Assembly: GCA_965230195.1 (NCBI GenBank)
Contig: OZ245997.1
Span: 5,270,001-5,334,000, forward strand
Origin: Putridiphycobacter sp965230195
Lineage (GTDB): Bacteria > Bacteroidota > Bacteroidia > Flavobacteriales_D > Crocinitomicaceae
DNA: 64,000 nucleotides
Direction of reading: 5' to 3'
The notes below the pieces were generated by a model that searched no databases, was not told the DNA's origin, and saw nothing but the letters and a program-made list of their open reading frames with translations. Positions 54,497-63,340 of the stretch are shown piece by piece. The position numbers were made by a program, and so were the translations under genes. Numbering within the stretch: the stretch's first letter is position 1; each line of letters begins with the position of its first letter.

Positions 54497-54551
54497 CGTG
54501 TTGCCTCCCGTCCCGATAGCTATCGGGAGCAATGGGATACACCATGGGACA
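54497..54551 (-). pseudogene. Partial tRNA-Gln copy split by a palindromic repeat
   Basis: On the minus strand TGTCCCATGGTGTA, identical to the 5' end of tRNA-Gln, is followed after a 32-base insert by GGCAACACG, which continues the same tRNA from the D-loop. The insert (54506-54537) contains CCCGATAGCTATCGGG. The copy then ends abruptly. It lies upstream of the real tRNA. Confidence 0.75.
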
Positions 54552-54653
54552 ATTAATGTTTTGCAATACCGCTGCTTTCGCTAAAGCTTCGGTGACCAAG
54601 GGTCAATTGCGGTGGCAAATTTAAGGTTATTTTTTTATTTCGAATAAAAAATA

Positions 54654-55907
54654 TTACTTTTTTTTCTTTTTTTTCCGCTTCTTAGACTCATACTCTTCAT
54701 CCAATCGTTGAATCTCGGCCATAACAGCCCGCCAATCGCCTTCTTCCTCTTGTTTAAATGATAAGGTTTCTTTATAGTCAGATTTTGTAATCTCAAGAAC
54801 CTTAACCGGTTTAGTGATAAAAAGCTCTACTTCTTCCAATAATGGTTTTTCGTCTGGGCTACAAAATGAAATGGCTACTCCTTTGTTATTTCCACGACCA
54901 GTTCTACCTACCCGGTGCACATAATTTTCAGCCTGCTCCGGCAAATCATAATTGACAACCATATCAACGCCTGGAATATCAATTCCCCTTGCACTGACAT
55001 CAGTTGCAATCAGGAGTTTGAGCTCACCACTTTTAAAGTCTTCCAAAACAGTTTGTCTGTCCTTTTGTTCTTTTCCGCCATGAATGGTCTCAGCCTGTAT
55101 ACCTACCCGCTCCATAGCGGCAGAGACACGTTCAGCCCTTACTTTGGTTCTGACAAAAGCTAAAATTTTTGATTCCGGCTGTTCTTTCACCAAACGCTCC
55201 AGGAAAAAGCGCTTATCATCCATTTTGATAAAAGCTACGGAATGGTCAACGTTTTTAGACACGGGATCTTTTGGCGAAATTTGAATGTGAATGGCATTCC
55301 CTTTAATAATGGAATATGCCAGCTTTTTAATTCTTTTATTAATGGTAGCAGAAAAGAAAAGCGTTTGCCGGTTTTTTGGTAAAAATTTGGTGACATCCTG
55401 AATGTCCTTAACAAAGCCTAAATCTAACATATGGTCGGCTTCGTCCAGTATCAGGTGCTCCACCCTGTTCAGACGGATATGTCCCTGATGAATCAGGTCA
55501 AACATTCTGCCTGGTGTGGTGACAAGAATATCAATTCCTTTTTCTAATCTTAAAATCTGATCATCCTGCTCAACGCCACCAAAAATACACCCCGTTTTGA
55601 CTTTTAAATTTTTCCCGATCTCCTCAAAAACTGCCGTGATTTGAATGGCTAATTCCCTTGTTGGCACCATCACTAAACACTTAATACCTTCACTGCGACG
55701 GGAGTTTTTTTGTTTTTCTATTAAATCCAAAATCGGAATGACAAAAGCTGCAGTTTTACCGGTACCTGTTTGAGCAATAGCCAATATATCTTCTCCTCTC
55801 AGAATTGGAGAAATAGTTTTATACTGAATATCAGTTGGCCTCACCATTTGCAATCCCCACAAATTATCCTTGATTTTGTCCGAAATCGGGTAATCTAAAA
55901 ACTTCAT
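54654..55907 (-). CDS. DEAD-box RNA helicase (RhlE-like)
   Basis: 417 residues with all core motifs: Q motif ('PTDIQYKTI'), Walker A 'AQTGTGKTAA' (Lys51), 'PTRELAIQ', 'TPGRM', Asp155-Glu-Ala-Asp158, Ser186-Ala-Thr188 and 'HRVGRTGR' in the second RecA domain. The tail is Lys-rich ('RLDEEYESKKRKKKKKK'), likely for RNA contact. Probably helps ribosome assembly or RNA turnover, as relatives do. Monocistronic, downstream of repeat-rich DNA. Confidence 0.95.
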   Translation of the reverse strand: MKFLDYPISDKIKDNLWGLQMVRPTDIQYKTISPILRGEDILAIAQTGTGKTAAFVIPILDLIEKQKNSRRSEGIKCLVMVPTRELAIQITAVFEEIGKNLKVKTGCIFGGVEQDDQILRLEKGIDILVTTPGRMFDLIHQGHIRLNRVEHLILDEADHMLDLGFVKDIQDVTKFLPKNRQTLFFSATINKRIKKLAYSIIKGNAIHIQISPKDPVSKNVDHSVAFIKMDDKRFFLERLVKEQPESKILAFVRTKVRAERVSAAMERVGIQAETIHGGKEQKDRQTVLEDFKSGELKLLIATDVSARGIDIPGVDMVVNYDLPEQAENYVHRVGRTGRGNNKGVAISFCSPDEKPLLEEVELFITKPVKVLEITKSDYKETLSFKQEEEGDWRAVMAEIQRLDEEYESKKRKKKKKK

Positions 55908-55992
55908 AGTGCGAAGGTAGATAAAAGATCATAGATTTCATGATTATCGGTCTTTGGATTGTTAAGAGAGATGTTTCTATACAAAATAGAAA

Positions 55993-56126
55993 TGCCCTTC
56001 GACTCCGCTCAGGGCAGGCCCTTTTATTTTCTTAATTTGTAAAACATAGTAATGGAATGGCACAGTTGATCGAGCGGAGTCGAGAGCAACATATAATACA
56101 ATTACGCACAGAGTCCTTTGATCGAG
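55993..56126. repeat. Flanking palindromic repeat R1 (left of GIY-YIG gene)
   Basis: Starts with the hairpin TGCCCTTCGACTCCGCTC/AGGGCA, then GCCCTTTTATTT, TTGATCGAGCGGAGTCGAGA and TAATACAATTACGCACA, ending in TTTGATCGAG. It contains an extra ~36-base segment that R2 lacks. Read in the other frame it gives meaningless peptide (an apparent 60-codon frame at 55977-56159 is an artefact). Confidence 0.85.
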
Positions 56127-56260
56127 TCCCAGCTGAGCCGGGAAGAGTAACAAAGACAAAACCTATATTTTTTGTATATGATTAAACAAGAAACTGAATT
56201 CCAACCAATTGACAGTATCAGTTTTAGGCAAATAAAAACAAAATCACTATATTAATCTAT

Positions 56261-56569
56261 ATGTCAAAAGGTTACCTATACATATTAGAATGCTCAAACG
56301 GAACCTTGTATACCGGAAGTACTATAGACCTTGAACGAAGATTAAAAGAACATAAAAATGGAAACGGTGCTAATCATACTAAAAGATATCCTCCAAAGAA
56401 ACTTCTATATATAGAAGAATTTGATAAGATTAATCTTGCTTATAAAAGAGAAAAACAAATCCAAAGATGGAGCAAAGGGAAGAAACTGGCACTAATCGAA
56501 AAGAGATATTCTGACCTTAGATTACTAGCCGAATGTATGAATGAAAGTCACTTTGAGAATAAAACTTAG
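56261..56569 (+). CDS. GIY-YIG nuclease (URI family), repeat-flanked
   Basis: 102 residues, a single GIY-YIG domain: 'YLYILECSNGTLYTGSTIDL' (Tyr5/Tyr17 pair), Arg27 in 'ERRLKEH', His31, and the metal-binding Glu64 in 'AYKREKQIQRW'. All key residues are present, so it may be active. This small URI-type family is abundant and often multicopy in Bacteroidota. The gene is bracketed by direct repeats R1 and R2 (same orientation), R2 beginning 3 bases after the stop codon. That suggests a repeat-linked mobile or homing unit; activity is not shown. Confidence 0.92.
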   Translation: MSKGYLYILECSNGTLYTGSTIDLERRLKEHKNGNGANHTKRYPPKKLLYIEEFDKINLAYKREKQIQRWSKGKKLALIEKRYSDLRLLAECMNESHFENKT

Positions 56570-56572
56570 TTT

Positions 56573-56671
56573 TGCCCTTCGACTCCGCTCAGGGCAAGCC
56601 CTTTTATTTGTTGATCGAGCGGAGTCGAGATCAACAGATAATACAATTACGCACAAAACCCTTTGATCGAG
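56573..56671. repeat. Flanking palindromic repeat R2 (right of GIY-YIG gene)
   Basis: Same order of blocks as R1: TGCCCTTCGACTCCGCTC, AGGGCA, GCCCTTTTATTT, TTGATCGAGCGGAGTCGAGA, TAATACAATTACGCACA, TTTGATCGAG. Differs by a few bases and lacks the central segment of R1. Confidence 0.85.
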
Positions 56672-56759
56672 CATAGCCGAAATCAAACAAATAATCTCCC
56701 CTTACCACTGGCATGAATATTGTGCCATTTTTAAGAAATCGCTTTAATCTCAAGATCTG

Positions 56760-57302
56760 ATGACTACACCTAAACCATTCCGTCACCTATTATTTATCCT
56801 ATGTTTTTTGGTTACTAACCAATCTTTAGGTCAAACTTCATATAATGCTTTCAGAAGTTACTACTGTCAAACTAAACCTGAGTCCTTTTACTTATTTTTT
56901 GAAGGTGAATCCATTGATTTTAATTACGAAAAATTAGGCGAAGTTCAAACCTATGCTGCCTTAGGGTCCAGTAACCAAATTTTGCTCGACAGAATTAAAT
57001 ATGAAGCATGGAGAAACTGTGCTAATGGTTTGATATTAATTAAAAACGGACATGCCCGAGGTTCAGATATTGATCCTTCAACAGTAGAGGCGGATTTAAA
57101 ATACTATACAGCCATTGCAGTAAGAATTGATGTTGACAGTAAATTCAAAACCCGTCATGGTAATGGTGTTAATATGGGCTTTGTCCAACAAGTCCCTCAA
57201 CAACAAATGCAAGCACGGGAGCGCGCAACAGGAATTGCAGCAGTAAGTGGTATTGCATTACTAGTTCTTACCATTCTTTTAATTAGTAATCTGACTTTTT
57301 AG
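56760..57302 (+). CDS. Hypothetical exported protein with C-terminal membrane helix
   Basis: 180 residues: signal peptide (ending 'TNQSLGQ'), a globular domain with 'YEAWRNCANGLILIKNGHA', a Gln-rich segment and one C-terminal transmembrane helix (about 156-178). The central part recalls periplasmic YbjQ-like or signal-domain folds but I cannot assign it. Confidence 0.55.
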   Translation: MTTPKPFRHLLFILCFLVTNQSLGQTSYNAFRSYYCQTKPESFYLFFEGESIDFNYEKLGEVQTYAALGSSNQILLDRIKYEAWRNCANGLILIKNGHARGSDIDPSTVEADLKYYTAIAVRIDVDSKFKTRHGNGVNMGFVQQVPQQQMQARERATGIAAVSGIALLVLTILLISNLTF

Positions 57303-57318
57303 GGTTAGGTATGAATGA

Positions 57319-57350
57319 TTGGTTGATCTCGACTCCGCTCGATCAACCAA
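57319..57350. repeat. Dispersed palindrome (TTGATC-GACTCCGCTC-GATCAA type)
   Basis: Perfect 10-bp arms TTGGTTGATC / GATCAACCAA around a CGACTCCGCT-type centre shared with R1 and R2. No T-run follows, so it is a repeat rather than a terminator. Confidence 0.75.
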
Positions 57351-57459
57351 ACAATAGAGTTCCTGTTTAACCAGGAAGATCCACAAAAAAAGTATCTGGC
57401 CAAACAAAAAGCCTTTCCAATCAATTAATTCGTATATTTGCAGGCCAATTTAGTGTATC

Positions 57460-58320
57460 ATGAGCAGATCGGACAGAAATAAGCCGCAAGGCAGAAAATC
57501 AGGAGATAGTCGAAGCAGAGGTGGAGAAAACCATAGAAAAAAGTCATTTAATCCGCATTCAGGCACTAACCGCCCTAAACGAAAAGGTGACCCTTTACCA
57601 AGTTTTGATGAGAATATCCGACTGAATAAATATTTGTCTAATGCTGGTATTTGCTCAAGAAGAGAAGCTGATATCCTGATTGCTACAGGTATTGTAGAAG
57701 TCAATGGCAAAATTATCACCGAAATGGGCTATAAAGTCAAACCTGGTGATGAAGTGCGGTATGACGGTGCGTTAATTTCTCCGGAAAAGAAAAGATATGT
57801 TTTACTCAACAAACCAAAGGATTTTATCACTACAATGGATGATCCTATGGGGAGAAAAACCGTAATGCAATTGGTTTTTAAAGCTTGTAAAGAACGTATT
57901 TACCCGGTTGGAAGATTGGATAGGAATACAACAGGACTCTTATTATTTACCAATGATGGTGATCTTGCAAAGAAGCTGACACACCCAAGGTACGAAATGA
58001 AAAAAGTCTACCATGTTGAGACTAATAAGAACATTAATTTCGACGATATGGAAAAATTAATGTCAGGTGTTGAACTGGATGATGGTGGCTTTGTAAAGGC
58101 TGATAAAGTTGAGTTTACAAGAGACGGAAAAGCAAGAGAAGTTGGTGTGGAATTACACTCAGGAAAGTACAGAGTAGTGCGACGGATGTTTGAGGCTGTA
58201 GGATATGAAGTGATAAAACTGGACAGGGTTTTATTTGCCGGATTGACTAAAAAAGATCTGCCAAGAGGTAATTATAGGCATCTAACCAATGAGGAAGTTA
58301 ATTTCCTTAAAATGAAATAA
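57460..58320 (+). CDS. rluB: RluB-family 23S rRNA pseudouridine synthase
   Basis: 286 residues: a basic disordered N-terminus (1-45), an S4 RNA-binding domain (about 52-105, 'IRLNKYLSNAGICSRREAD') and an RsuA/RluB catalytic domain with 'YPVGRLDRNTTGLLLFTNDG', catalytic Asp154. RluB modifies the peptidyl-transferase-proximal helix 89 loop (U2605 in E. coli). RluB, RluE and RluF are close relatives; the charged tail and S4 domain favour RluB. Confidence 0.9.
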   Translation: MSRSDRNKPQGRKSGDSRSRGGENHRKKSFNPHSGTNRPKRKGDPLPSFDENIRLNKYLSNAGICSRREADILIATGIVEVNGKIITEMGYKVKPGDEVRYDGALISPEKKRYVLLNKPKDFITTMDDPMGRKTVMQLVFKACKERIYPVGRLDRNTTGLLLFTNDGDLAKKLTHPRYEMKKVYHVETNKNINFDDMEKLMSGVELDDGGFVKADKVEFTRDGKAREVGVELHSGKYRVVRRMFEAVGYEVIKLDRVLFAGLTKKDLPRGNYRHLTNEEVNFLKMK

Positions 58321-58349
58321 TATTTTTACTTTCGGGTCTGAAACGGAGC

Positions 58350-58381
58350 ATTGTTGATCGAGCGAAGTCGAGAGCAACAAT
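58350..58381. repeat. Dispersed palindrome (TTGATCGAGCGAAGTCGAGA type)
   Basis: Outer arms ATTGTTG / CAACAAT around ATCGAGCGAAGTCGAGAG, the same family as the repeats at 55993-56671 and 57319. It lies just after rluB. Confidence 0.75.
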
Positions 58382-58573
58382 AATGTGAAGCTGCCAATCA
58401 AGTATTGGTTTAGCCTGGAAGGCCAAAAATAGAGATTGCCCCTGAGTGTATCATTATTTATAACTTCAACCTGTTTGTTTAAAAAATGATCCTATTGCAC
58501 ACGTCAGAGACAACCTCCTTTCAACCTACTAGAACTTAATGGGTGAGCTAACAAATCACCCTTCTAGGCTTCT

Positions 58574-60997
58574 TTACATTCCTGGTACATCTATATCATC
58601 ACCGGAACCGTTTTCTTTACTTTGCCGTTTTTGCTTACCTCTGGTCATTTTACCAAAATTGTAACTAAACGACACATATATTGTTCTCGATTCCCACCGT
58701 CGTTCGGTGGTGAAATTGTAATCTCCTAAATTATCACTGTCAAAGGCAAACCGACGGGTTTTTAAAATATCGTATATTGACAATCCAACATTTCCTTTTT
58801 TCTTAAGAATTCGTTTTGACAATCCGATTCCCCCACCATAATTAGCAGCAATATATCCCTGAATCACTTTTGATCTTGGTGAGTAGGAAGCCCATAACTG
58901 CGTAGTCAATCCATTTTTAAACTGTCGTGAAGCTCTTAATGTTGAATTAAACCCAACATAATAGGTTCTTTCTCCACCGGTAAACTCTTCTTCATCAGTA
59001 GATGTTACCCAAACACTCGAATTAGACATAATCCGAATCCCCTTACCAGGTGTGTAAGTCAGGTTTAAATCTCCTCCACTTAAGGTGCTTTTCCCTAAAT
59101 TTTCAAAAGTTACTTCTGAAATGGCCCCGTTGTATGACAGATTTCTTCTCATTAAATCTGTAATTAAACGATAATACACGGTTGCATTTACATTGAATTT
59201 TTTCCAATATTTTAAATATGATAATTCATTTACATGGATAATCTCCGGTCTGAGAAAAGGATTACCACGATCAAGGGTCAAAGGATCGGAATAATTTGAA
59301 AACGGATTCAGTTGATGCATTCTTGGTCGGTTAATTCGCTTACTATAACTTAACTGAAACTCACTGTTTTTCTTTGTTTTATAAGATACATGTGCGCTTG
59401 GAAATAATTCAAAATAATCATTAACGAATGTTTCACTGGTATTAATCAACTTTGAAAGTGTTTCAGTTTGTTCACCTCTTAATCCAACCTTAACACCAAT
59501 TTTCCTGAACTGCTGACCAATTGTAAAATAAGCAGCATAAGTGTTCTGATCATAATTAAAACTATTGTTCAGGTTAACATCCGCCGACAATTGATTAGGA
59601 TCGGTCCCGGAAGCAGAATAAAATGATTGGGCAGATAACCTGCTGGTATAATGAAAACCAGATTCAATAGTCAATGAATCGGTTATTGGTAAAGTATAAT
59701 CCAGTTTACCCAACAATACCGAATTATCATTTTCGTCAATAGTATTCTGATAGGTGGACAAATATTTCACGTCATTTACATCATAAAAATCATGCGACAA
59801 ATTTTCATCCGACATGCGGGAACTTGTATTATAATTCAGGTCAATATCCATGGTATGCCCTGGTTTTTGAAAGGTTTTCTGCCACCCGGCATTAAATACA
59901 TAATTCTCGCTCGGGGAATCTATTTCTCCATTTCTAGACGAATGGTAAAGTGATACTTCATCAGAGTCAACATTATCATAATCAATATCCCTTTTACCTA
60001 AATTCGTTCCCTTATTCATTGATCCGGAGAGGTAAATAGTATTATTATCATTTAAAAAATAATCAAACCCCAGCCTTCCAAAATGTGAGGTATTTACTCT
60101 ACCACCAAGGTCTTCAGTCCGCAATCTGTCCCATAATGTATCTCCCAATAAAATATCCCGGGTTTGATTACCACCAAACCACATTTGTCTGTAATTATAA
60201 TTGTAATTTGAATAAACATTTAACTTGGAATTTCTATAATTCAGCCCTACTCCCCCTGAAGCTTTTGGTAGTGTTCCATAACCAAAATTTGTCCTGACGT
60301 TACCATTAAACCCTTTCAGTTTATTCTTTTTAAGTACAACGTTGATAATCCCCGACATTCCTTCAGGATCATATTTTGCCGAAGGGTTGGTAATCAATTC
60401 CACTTTTTCGATAGCTGAAGCCGGAAATTGTTTTAATAAATCCTTTGCCGACATTGAAATCGGCCGGCCATCAATTAATATAGTCACATTACCATTTCCT
60501 CTCAATAATATATTATCATTTTCATCAACGGTCACTGAGGGTATTTCCCGCATCAAATCCAGTCCTGTTCCCCCATTAGTGGCTAAACTTTGATCGGCAT
60601 TAAATATTTTTTTATCTATTCGTGTTTCAGAAAATTGTTTTTCAGCCGTTACCTCAACATCAATTAACTCATGTCCGGGTTTAAGAAAAAATGGATCAAG
60701 TGTTATGTTGGAAGCACCTTTTTTCAATTCAATATTATTGATGTGTTTAGCCTGATATCCTATAAATTTTACATCAAGATAATACTTTCCAAATGGCACT
60801 TTATCAATTTTAAAATTACCATTTTGCTGAGAGATCGTTCCATTTACCAGAACAGAATCAGTTGAGTATAATGCTACCCGGGTAAACTCCATTGGCGTTT
60901 TATCAGATTGATCAAAGATACTTCCTGATATTGAACCGGTTTGACCATATAAATAGGTGGTTGAAAAGACCAATATAAGAATGATTAATTTTTTCAT
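58574..60997 (-). CDS. TonB-dependent-receptor-like outer-membrane protein with carboxypeptidase-regulatory domain
   Basis: 807 residues: signal peptide (MKKLIILILVFSTTYLYGQ), a carboxypeptidase-regulatory-like domain (about 20-105, 'GSISGSIFDQSDKTPMEFTR'), a plug domain (about 115-225, 'LRGNGNVTILIDGRPISM', 'IEKVELITNPSAKYDPEG') and a large barrel of the OMP_b-brl_3 type to the end (last strands 'IYVSFSYNFG'). It takes up an unknown substrate. No SusD partner is next to it. The last 20 residues are a basic periplasmic tail. Confidence 0.88.
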   Translation of the reverse strand: MKKLIILILVFSTTYLYGQTGSISGSIFDQSDKTPMEFTRVALYSTDSVLVNGTISQQNGNFKIDKVPFGKYYLDVKFIGYQAKHINNIELKKGASNITLDPFFLKPGHELIDVEVTAEKQFSETRIDKKIFNADQSLATNGGTGLDLMREIPSVTVDENDNILLRGNGNVTILIDGRPISMSAKDLLKQFPASAIEKVELITNPSAKYDPEGMSGIINVVLKKNKLKGFNGNVRTNFGYGTLPKASGGVGLNYRNSKLNVYSNYNYNYRQMWFGGNQTRDILLGDTLWDRLRTEDLGGRVNTSHFGRLGFDYFLNDNNTIYLSGSMNKGTNLGKRDIDYDNVDSDEVSLYHSSRNGEIDSPSENYVFNAGWQKTFQKPGHTMDIDLNYNTSSRMSDENLSHDFYDVNDVKYLSTYQNTIDENDNSVLLGKLDYTLPITDSLTIESGFHYTSRLSAQSFYSASGTDPNQLSADVNLNNSFNYDQNTYAAYFTIGQQFRKIGVKVGLRGEQTETLSKLINTSETFVNDYFELFPSAHVSYKTKKNSEFQLSYSKRINRPRMHQLNPFSNYSDPLTLDRGNPFLRPEIIHVNELSYLKYWKKFNVNATVYYRLITDLMRRNLSYNGAISEVTFENLGKSTLSGGDLNLTYTPGKGIRIMSNSSVWVTSTDEEEFTGGERTYYVGFNSTLRASRQFKNGLTTQLWASYSPRSKVIQGYIAANYGGGIGLSKRILKKKGNVGLSIYDILKTRRFAFDSDNLGDYNFTTERRWESRTIYVSFSYNFGKMTRGKQKRQSKENGSGDDIDVPGM

Positions 60998-61185
60998 GGT
61001 GCCGTTTTTTTCAAAATTACGACCACTTTGGATAAATGGATTTTAAATTATGTTAGTCGGTTGATTAAATATGTTGTGGATGTAAATTTTCAATGTAAAT
61101 GGATTTATGTCAATGCCCTCATAAACTATCGCGGATGTAACTTTATCAGGTTACACCTTTTACTTAGACTCATTCTAAATAGAAC

Positions 61186-61216
61186 TTGTTAAATAGTAAT
61201 ACATCATATAACTTTG
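61186..61216 (+). promoter_or_regulatory. Bacteroidota-type promoter of sufS
   Basis: TTG, 20-base spacer, TAACTTTG: a full match to the TTG / TAnnTTTG consensus, ending 16 bases before the sufS ATG. Confidence 0.6.
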
Positions 61217-61232
61217 CAAAAAATCTTTAATA

Positions 61233-62450
61233 ATGAGCTTTAATGTTGATAAAATCAGGGAAGAGTTTCCAATACTTAATCAAAAAGTAGGAAAGTATCC
61301 TTTGGTTTATTTAGACAATGGTGCAACTACTCAGAAACCGCAATTTGTGATAGATGCTATCACAGAATATTACAGTGAGCAAAACGCAAACATTCACAGA
61401 GGGGTGCACCATTTAAGTCAGATCAGTACTGAAGCTTATGAAGACGCCAGAAATACCATTCAACAATACATTAATGCTAAACACAATTACGAGTGTATCT
61501 TCACCAAAGGAACAACGGATGGTATTAATTTAATTGCACATTCATTTGGAAAAAGTTTAAAAAAGGGAGACGAAATTATCATCTCAGCACTTGAACACCA
61601 TTCTAATATTGTACCCTGGCAGTTTTTAGTGGAAGAAAAAGGTGTGGTTTTAAAAGTCATTCCAATGTTTGAAAACGGAGACCTTGACTTTGAAGCTTTT
61701 CAGAATTTATTATCGGATAAAACAAAGCTGGTTAGTATTACCCATGTATCAAATGCTTTGGGTACTGTAAACCCTATCAAAAAATACATTGATGCTGCTC
61801 ACAAAGTGGGTTCAAAAATTTTGATTGATGCCGCTCAGTCACTGCAACACTTTAAACTGGATGTTCAGGAATTGGACTGTGACTTTATGGTGTTTTCTGC
61901 ACATAAAATATTTGGCCCAACGGGTGTTGGCATTCTTTATGGTAAGGCAGATGAGTTAAATGCACTTCCACCCTACCAGGGAGGAGGCGATATGATTAAG
62001 ACCGTTACTTTTGAAAAAACAACCTATAACGGTCTGCCACATAAGTTTGAGGCCGGTACACCTAATATTGTGGGTGGTATAGCTTTCGGTAAAGCAATTA
62101 AATGGCTTCAGGGCTTAGATATTGAAGCTGTCAAACTATATGAGGCCGACCTGTTGGAATACGCCACTAAACAGATAAAAAATATTGAAGGACTCAGGAT
62201 TTATGGTAATGCAAACCATAAGGGAGGTGTAATTTCATTTCTGGTAAATGATTTACACCCTTACGATATTGGTACATTACTAAACCAACAAGGCGTAGCG
62301 GTTAGAACCGGGCACCACTGTACCCAACCAATCATGGATTTTTATAAGATACCAGGAACAATAAGAGCCAGCTTTAGTTTATACAATACAAAAGCTGACG
62401 TAGATGCATTTATTAATGCCTTAAAAAAGGCAATAAATATGTTACAATAA
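61233..62450 (+). CDS. sufS: SufS cysteine desulfurase
   Basis: 405 residues, PLP-dependent. The PLP lysine is Lys225 in 'SAHKIFGPTGVG', the PLP-stacking region is 'LEHHSNIVPWQ', and the persulfide-carrying Cys363 is in 'VRTGHHCTQPIMDF', the short-loop form of group II (SufS) enzymes. It takes sulfur from cysteine for Fe-S cluster assembly and passes it to SufE, encoded 2 bases downstream. The scaffold genes sufBCD are not in this window. A good promoter lies upstream. Confidence 0.97.
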   Translation: MSFNVDKIREEFPILNQKVGKYPLVYLDNGATTQKPQFVIDAITEYYSEQNANIHRGVHHLSQISTEAYEDARNTIQQYINAKHNYECIFTKGTTDGINLIAHSFGKSLKKGDEIIISALEHHSNIVPWQFLVEEKGVVLKVIPMFENGDLDFEAFQNLLSDKTKLVSITHVSNALGTVNPIKKYIDAAHKVGSKILIDAAQSLQHFKLDVQELDCDFMVFSAHKIFGPTGVGILYGKADELNALPPYQGGGDMIKTVTFEKTTYNGLPHKFEAGTPNIVGGIAFGKAIKWLQGLDIEAVKLYEADLLEYATKQIKNIEGLRIYGNANHKGGVISFLVNDLHPYDIGTLLNQQGVAVRTGHHCTQPIMDFYKIPGTIRASFSLYNTKADVDAFINALKKAINMLQ

Positions 62451-62452
62451 CA

Positions 62453-62875
62453 ATGTCGATACAGGAAAAAGAAATAGAAATTATTGACGATTTTTCAATC
62501 TATGACGACTGGATGGAAAAATACGAATACATCATTGACCTTGGTAAAGACCTGCCGTTAATTGATGACCAATATAAAGTCGACGAAAATTTAATTGTTG
62601 GCTGTCAATCAAAAGTATGGTTGCATGCCGAAAAAAAAGAAGGAAAAATAGAATTTACAGCAGATGCTGATGCGATTATTACAAAAGGAATTATTGCTTT
62701 AATGGTTCAGGTATTGTCTAATCAAACCCCTGATGACATTCTTAAAGCAGAACTCAATTTTGTAAAGGAAATAGGACTACAGGAACACCTTTCACCAACA
62801 CGTTCAAATGGGTTGGTAGCTATGATCAAACAAATGAAATTATACGCATTGGCACTTAAAAACAAAACATCATGA
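62453..62875 (+). CDS. sufE: SufE sulfur-transfer protein
   Basis: 140 residues. The acceptor Cys51 is in 'LIVGCQSKVWLHAE', the SufE signature; 'YEYIIDLGKDLPLID' at the N-terminus also matches. It takes persulfide sulfur from SufS and boosts its activity. Sits between sufS and the DUF59 gene, overlapping the latter by 4 bases (ATGA). Confidence 0.95.
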   Translation: MSIQEKEIEIIDDFSIYDDWMEKYEYIIDLGKDLPLIDDQYKVDENLIVGCQSKVWLHAEKKEGKIEFTADADAIITKGIIALMVQVLSNQTPDDILKAELNFVKEIGLQEHLSPTRSNGLVAMIKQMKLYALALKNKTS

Positions 62876-63201
62876 TATCCATTAACGACGACAATGTAAA
62901 AGCCATAGAAGACAAAATAATTGCTGTTCTGAAAGAAATTTACGATCCGGAAATTCCTGTCGATATTTTTGAACTGGGATTAATCTACGAGGTTAAAATA
63001 AAAGAAGACGGATTTGTAGATATTGACATGACTTTAACCTCTCCTAACTGTCCGGTAGCTGAAAGTTTACCTGTTGATGTTAAAAATAAAGTGGAGAGTT
63101 TACCGGAAGTTTCCGAATGTAAGGTCAACATTGTTTTTGATCCACCCTGGGATAAGGATATGATGAGCGAGGAAGCTCAGCTGGAACTTGGCTTTTTATA
63201 G
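62872..63201 (+). CDS. DUF59/MIP18-family Fe-S assembly protein (SufT-like)
   Basis: 109 residues. The DUF59 pattern is clear: 'VLKEIYDPEIPVDIFELGLI' and 'TLTSPNCPVAESLPVDV' with the reactive Cys of 'SPNCP'. In many bacteria this family matures Fe-S proteins, and its place after sufSE supports that. I leave the symbol open because SufT proper often has a different neighbourhood. Confidence 0.9.
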   Translation: MISINDDNVKAIEDKIIAVLKEIYDPEIPVDIFELGLIYEVKIKEDGFVDIDMTLTSPNCPVAESLPVDVKNKVESLPEVSECKVNIVFDPPWDKDMMSEEAQLELGFL

Positions 63202-63340
63202 AATTAGTACTTTTTTGAAAGCCCTGGCTGCTTTCAGGTCCTTAAGAAATGTAAAAAATCGATATTTTATGTCGGTTTATTTCAACATTATTTAAAACGA
63301 ACCCTTATTTTCGTAGTCATTCATTAAAACCGATAGAATT

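Noticed and set aside
55977..56159. 60-codon minus-strand open frame
   Set aside because: It translates the R1 palindromic repeat (giving the familiar 'ALSGVEG' artefact peptide) and has no other support.
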